Under the pieces are notes generated by a model. It was not told the DNA's origin, searched no databases, and worked only from the letters and a program-made list of their open reading frames with translations. Shown one piece after another: positions 6,248-9,632 of a DNA stretch of 9,632 nucleotides. The position numbers were made by a program, and so were the translations under genes. The DNA lies in assembly GCA_002429085.1 (NCBI GenBank), contig DIYR01000196.1:1-9632 (forward strand). Reading direction: 5' to 3'. Every line of letters starts with the position of its first letter. Position 1 is the stretch's first letter. This DNA comes from Flavobacteriales bacterium UBA6049. GTDB lineage: Bacteria > Bacteroidota > Bacteroidia > Flavobacteriales_G > Salibacteraceae.

Positions 6248-7003
6248 ATGTCGCAACGAATTCTCATAATCGAGGATGACCAGTTTATTGTTGAGGCGAT
6301 AACTGACCTGCTTGAGCTTAAACACTACGAAGTCTACACTGCAAACAACGGATTAGTCGGCTTAAATAAACTGCCACAAACCCGCCCAGACTTGATTATT
6401 TTAGACTTGATGATGCCTGTAATGGATGGATTACAGTTTATGGAACAACTCCGTAAAAATGCATCGTACAAACACTTGCCTGTGGTTATGCTTACAGCAA
6501 AGCATACACAAGAAAATAAGATCGAAGGATTAGAATATGGTGCAGATTACTACATCACTAAACCTTTTGATCATAAGGAATTACTCTTGGTAATAGAGAA
6601 TATCTTAAATAGGCGAGATCAAGTAATAGAAAAGACTTTACATCAGCCAGAGCAAATTTTTGCTGAATCTAAAGACAATCAGTTTCTGGCTAACTTACAC
6701 GATCTAGTGATGGCAAATATCCGTAATGAAGATTTGGATTTGCAAGAAATAGCTAATCGATTGAGTTACAGTCCGAGTAGTATCCAAAAGAAAATCAAAC
6801 GACTAACAAATAAGAGTGTTAGTCAGTATGTACGCGAGTTCAGATTAGAATATGCAAAGCAGTTGATTGAACAGGATGCAGCGAGTATTAAAGAAATTGC
6901 TTTTAGATCAGGATTTCATAGTCATGCTTATTTTACTAGGTGTTTCCGCGAATATTTTGGAACTACACCAACTAAGCTGACAGGGAAAAACGAAGACTCA
7001 TGA
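6248..7003 (+). CDS. Response regulator, receiver plus AraC-type DNA-binding domain
   Basis: This 251-residue protein has an intact receiver domain at about residues 1-122: acidic pocket Glu9, Asp10, Asp11; phosphoacceptor Asp53 in LDLMMPVMDG; Thr83; and Lys105-Pro106. After a linker comes a double helix-turn-helix of AraC type at about 150-245, with LQEIANRLSYSPSSIQKKIKR as the first unit and IKEIAFRSGFHSHAYFTRCFREYFG as the second, split as IKEIAFRSGFHSHAY and FTRCFREYFG. The C-terminal recognition signature is well kept. In the family, phosphorylation of the receiver changes DNA binding, so this is a likely transcription activator. It is the first gene of an operon and its stop overlaps the kinase start by 4 nt, so the kinase is its presumed partner. 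This domain pair resembles the output half of Bacteroidota hybrid two-component systems, but as a free protein. Targets are unknown; self-regulation is possible. Confidence 0.94.
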   Translation: MSQRILIIEDDQFIVEAITDLLELKHYEVYTANNGLVGLNKLPQTRPDLIILDLMMPVMDGLQFMEQLRKNASYKHLPVVMLTAKHTQENKIEGLEYGADYYITKPFDHKELLLVIENILNRRDQVIEKTLHQPEQIFAESKDNQFLANLHDLVMANIRNEDLDLQEIANRLSYSPSSIQKKIKRLTNKSVSQYVREFRLEYAKQLIEQDAASIKEIAFRSGFHSHAYFTRCFREYFGTTPTKLTGKNEDS

Positions 7004-9399
7004 GTAAAAAAGTGCAGCATGTAGCAGCACAATTCAAAGACTTATTAAAGCAATTTGACTCACTCAGCGACTTTGATAAATCTGCTGTTTTTGAAGAATT
7101 AGTCAATTACAGTAATGTATTTGAGCAAAGTCCTGTTTACCAAGAACTCACAAATCGTTATAACCTAGCGTTAGAAGGAACTCATGATGGTATATGGGAT
7201 TGGAATGTAGAAACAGACGAGGTTTTTTATTCTGATAGATGGGCACAAATCCTTGGTTACGATAGTGCTTCAGAGCTTGAACGCTCTATTAAAACGTGGG
7301 AAAGCCATATTCATCCTGATGATTTGGAAATGGCTATTGGTCCTGTTCAAGCTCACCTTAATGGAAAAGGGGAGATCATGGGCGAATCCATTTACCGAAT
7401 GGTGAAGAAAGATGGTTCTGTTATTTTTACAGCACATAGAGGAAAAGCTCAATTCAACTCGTTTGGAAACCCCATTCGTATGGTGGGGACTACAAGAGAT
7501 GTTCATGAAAAAATGGAAATCAGTAATAAGCTGAGAGAGCAGAATGAACTGATTAATACCATTTTGAACAATAGTCCTCAACTAATCTTTGTGAAAGATC
7601 GTTTTGGTAACTTCTTGAAAGTGAACCAGAAAACAGCTGATTTGTTCGGTAAATCCATTGAGGAGGTAGAACAGGTTCATAACAGTGACCTTCACAAAGT
7701 AGAAGATGAACTGGCCGTTTTTGATGAGGTAGAACGAGAAGTCTTTCGTGAAATGAAGCCCGTAACTGTAGAAGAACGTTTTACAGATTATAAAGGAAAT
7801 GAGCTGATATTCAGTACCATTAAGTCTCCTTTAACTAGACCTGACGGTGAAGTAGACATTTTGGGGATTTCAACTGATATCACTGAGTTGAAGCGTTCCC
7901 AAATTGTATTACTAAAGAAAGAACGTGAGTATGGGTCTATTTTAGAGTCGCTGCGCATTGTTGTAGGACGTTTAGATAGCTCAGCTCGTTTTACATACTT
8001 CAACCCAGCATTAGTAAAATACCTCAAATTTCATAGGATAGAAGATATCATCAGAATATCTATTAAAAATGTGGTTTCTGAAGATGAGTGGCCAACCTTT
8101 GAACGGCAGTTTTACCGTGTATTAAATCGCGAAAAAAGGCATGTGGAAGGTCGAATTAGCATTGATACACCAAAAGGTTATCGCTGGTTAGAATACTCTA
8201 TGACCAAACAAGATCATAGGGATGGCGAAAGTGAGGTGTTGATTTCTTTATATGATATCACAGATCAGGTTCGCTTTAGTCAAGAACTGGAACGAAGTGA
8301 GAACATCTTTAGAACCATAGCAGAGAATAGTGCCGATATTATTTGTTTACATGGTCCGAGAGGGCATGTTCGCTATACATCACCAGCAACAAAAAAACTG
8401 TTAGGTTACAATAATGCCGATTTGGTTGGCAAACAGGCTATTAGTTACATATGTCCAGAGGATTATGTACACATAGAGCGTTTAATAAGACAGTTGCATA
8501 GTAACACTAAGGTTTCTGATTTGGCCCAAGTACGTGTGCGTCATAAAGATGATAGTTACATATGGTTAGAGGTTACAGCTTCATTAGTATACGATTCAAG
8601 CGGTGAAGTATGGATGATTCAATCCAGTTCTCGGGATATTAGTAGAAGAAAGAAAGTAGAAGAGGAACATGCAAGAAACTTAGCACGTGAGGCGGAGTTA
8701 AATGATTTTCAGCGAAGTTTTGTGATGATGTCATCTCACCAGTTACGTACACCGTTAACAGTTATAAATAGCGATGTAGACTTGCTTCAGTTAATTTATG
8801 CCCAAAAAGATGTAGCTCCAGATCGCAAAGCTGTCATGCGCATTATTAAGCGAATGGATGCCAGTGTTCATAGAATGACTTATTTGATGGAGGACATTTT
8901 AACACTTGGTAAGTTAGATGCTGGAGCTATTGAAATGCATGCTAAAGAGGTGTCGTTGATGACTGTGGTAGATGAGTTAGTTACAACTCAATTTTCTCCG
9001 TTGCCTTCTGGAAGAAATTTAGATGTTCTTTGGGAAATTGAAGATGCACTCGTAGACTTAGATCGAGACTTGTTTACTCAGGCTTTGGCAAACTTTATCA
9101 CAAATGCTGATAAGTATTCGCCAGGCAAAAGAAATCCTCGCGTAGAAATTTCTAGAAAGGGAAAGAAAGTTCTGATCAACGTGGTTGACTTTGGAATTGG
9201 AATTCCGAAAGAAGATAAGTCTAAACTATTCCAACCATTCTTTCGAGGCAGTAATACGGCAGATTATAGAGGAACTGGACTTGGTTTAAGAATCGCGAAA
9301 GACTTTATAGAGATGAATAATGGTAAGTTAAAGGTAAGATCTCAAGAGGGAGATGGAACAACAATGTCTATTACGCTAAAGGCAAAACAAATTTTCTGA
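7000..9399 (+). CDS. Soluble sensor histidine kinase with four PAS domains
   Basis: The 799-residue protein has no signal peptide or hydrophobic helix, so it should sense a cytoplasmic signal. A short helical lead (1-53) is followed by four PAS domains at about 54-168, 181-297, 308-424 and 433-550. The first begins with GIWDWN and contains HPDDL, typical of the PAS_3 type. A charged helical linker (about 550-575) leads to the HisKA domain, where SSHQLRTPL places the phosphoacceptor at His580. The residue after the histidine is Gln rather than the common Glu. The ATPase domain shows the N box with Asn702, the G1 box DFGIGIP (730-736), FQPFFRG, and the G2 box GTGLGL (758-763), so it looks active. 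Its ATG overlaps the regulator stop in ATGA, implying coupled translation. No receiver or phosphotransfer domain is attached. PAS ligands cannot be told from the sequence; no cofactor motif was recognised. Confidence 0.94.
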   Translation: MSKKVQHVAAQFKDLLKQFDSLSDFDKSAVFEELVNYSNVFEQSPVYQELTNRYNLALEGTHDGIWDWNVETDEVFYSDRWAQILGYDSASELERSIKTWESHIHPDDLEMAIGPVQAHLNGKGEIMGESIYRMVKKDGSVIFTAHRGKAQFNSFGNPIRMVGTTRDVHEKMEISNKLREQNELINTILNNSPQLIFVKDRFGNFLKVNQKTADLFGKSIEEVEQVHNSDLHKVEDELAVFDEVEREVFREMKPVTVEERFTDYKGNELIFSTIKSPLTRPDGEVDILGISTDITELKRSQIVLLKKEREYGSILESLRIVVGRLDSSARFTYFNPALVKYLKFHRIEDIIRISIKNVVSEDEWPTFERQFYRVLNREKRHVEGRISIDTPKGYRWLEYSMTKQDHRDGESEVLISLYDITDQVRFSQELERSENIFRTIAENSADIICLHGPRGHVRYTSPATKKLLGYNNADLVGKQAISYICPEDYVHIERLIRQLHSNTKVSDLAQVRVRHKDDSYIWLEVTASLVYDSSGEVWMIQSSSRDISRRKKVEEEHARNLAREAELNDFQRSFVMMSSHQLRTPLTVINSDVDLLQLIYAQKDVAPDRKAVMRIIKRMDASVHRMTYLMEDILTLGKLDAGAIEMHAKEVSLMTVVDELVTTQFSPLPSGRNLDVLWEIEDALVDLDRDLFTQALANFITNADKYSPGKRNPRVEISRKGKKVLINVVDFGIGIPKEDKSKLFQPFFRGSNTADYRGTGLGLRIAKDFIEMNNGKLKVRSQEGDGTTMSITLKAKQIF

Positions 9400-9409
9400 A
9401 AAATATAAA

Positions 9410-9425
9410 GGGGGCCGAAGCCCCC
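9410..9425. terminator. GC-rich hairpin after the histidine kinase
   Basis: GGGGGC (9410-9415) and GCCCCC (9420-9425) form a perfect 6-bp stem 10 nt after the kinase stop. On the plus strand the loop is CGAA and the following bases, CTATACCTAAC, are not T-rich. On the minus strand the loop becomes the very stable C(TTCG)G form, followed by TTTATATTTTT. The hairpin therefore looks better as a terminator for transcription arriving from the right, although its position also suits the end of the kinase transcript. Confidence 0.7.
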
Positions 9426-9490
9426 CTATACCTAACAAATTAAACCACTGAATGAATCAATCTAACCCCTAAAAACGCAGAACTTTAATT

Positions 9491-9545
9491 TGAAAGGTAG
9501 CTATGAAAATCTGATTACAAAGATGGCTAATCCTTTCATAATCAG
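9491..9545. repeat. Overlapping inverted repeats in the right-end intergenic DNA
   Basis: TGAAAGGTAGC (9491-9501) pairs with GCTA (9526-9529) and CCTTTCA (9532-9538), leaving a 2-nt bulge and giving 11 bp in all. CTGATTA (9511-9517), in the loop of that stem, pairs with TAATCAG (9539-9545). A third option pairs ATGAAA (9503-9508) with TTTCAT (9534-9539). The pairings compete or cross, so an RNA could fold in more than one way. From 9427 to 9632 no open frame of useful length is seen on either strand, and no RNA family was recognised. Confidence 0.35.
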
Positions 9546-9632
9546 CTTACAACTAATGCGTCAAGATTTTTAAATAATAAGCGAAGCTTAACATAGAGTT
9601 CTCAATTTATAAATAGACGTTTTGCAAAGAAG

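Noticed and set aside
7270..7581. Antisense open frame inside the first PAS region of the kinase
   Set aside because: It is covered by the kinase frame with intact PAS motifs; the antisense translation has no recognisable feature.
9491..9545. Pseudoknot ribozyme or riboswitch
   Set aside because: The arms can cross, but with no bases between the two right arms and an 11-bp first stem the geometry is strained, and no known RNA family core was recognised. It is kept only as competing repeats.
9602..9631. C-terminal end of a minus-strand gene entering from the right edge
   Set aside because: One minus-strand frame is open for only nine codons before a TGA at 9602-9604. This is too short to tell from chance, and no family was recognised.
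1..9632. CRISPR array, tRNA or rRNA genes, defence cluster
   Set aside because: Both strands were read for regularly spaced repeats, cloverleaf-like segments and defence enzymes; none was seen. Nearly all the sequence is explained by metabolic, tRNA-processing and signalling genes.

Overview
The window looks like a chromosomal segment of a member of the Bacteroidota, probably a Flavobacteriia-type organism. This rests on AT-rich DNA (by eye about 40% GC), starts with no Shine-Dalgarno sequence but A-rich leaders, three matches to the Bacteroidota -7 promoter box TAnnTTTG placed just upstream of genes, and family choices typical of the phylum (a response regulator with an AraC-type output domain, a PAS-rich kinase, and a TnpR/pRiA4b-type protein in a tRNA-processing operon). 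The exact genus cannot be read from the sequence.

Layout: (1) Positions 1-2917, plus strand, hold acyl-CoA activation. The 3' end of a propionyl-CoA-synthetase-like gene is followed 2 nt later by a complete acetyl-CoA synthetase (acs). After a hairpin whose loop carries a promoter box comes a family I inorganic pyrophosphatase (ppa). The two ligases make acyl-CoA and pyrophosphate, and the pyrophosphatase removes the pyrophosphate. (2) Positions 2918-3236 are a convergent intergenic region with a good terminator for ppa and a 78-nt imperfect hairpin just beyond miaA. (3) Positions 3237-6111, minus strand, form a tight three-gene operon: tRNA nucleotidyltransferase (cca), a small acidic pRiA4b-ORF3/IS1096-TnpR-family protein of unknown function, and tRNA dimethylallyltransferase (miaA). 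Two of the three products mature tRNAs. (4) Positions 6112-6247 are a divergent promoter region with a -7 box on each strand. (5) Positions 6248-9399, plus strand, hold a two-component system: a receiver-AraC response regulator overlapping by 4 nt a soluble histidine kinase with four PAS domains. (6) Positions 9400-9632 carry a GC-rich hairpin and AT-rich DNA with inverted repeats but no callable gene.

Most of the window is ordinary core-genome content. No CRISPR array, tRNA, rRNA, transposase or defence system was seen. The points most worth a second look are the acidic protein between cca and miaA, the promoter box inside the acs-ppa hairpin, the paired AAGTGTA motifs at the divergent promoters, the hairpin element after miaA, and the two-component pair whose signal is unknown.
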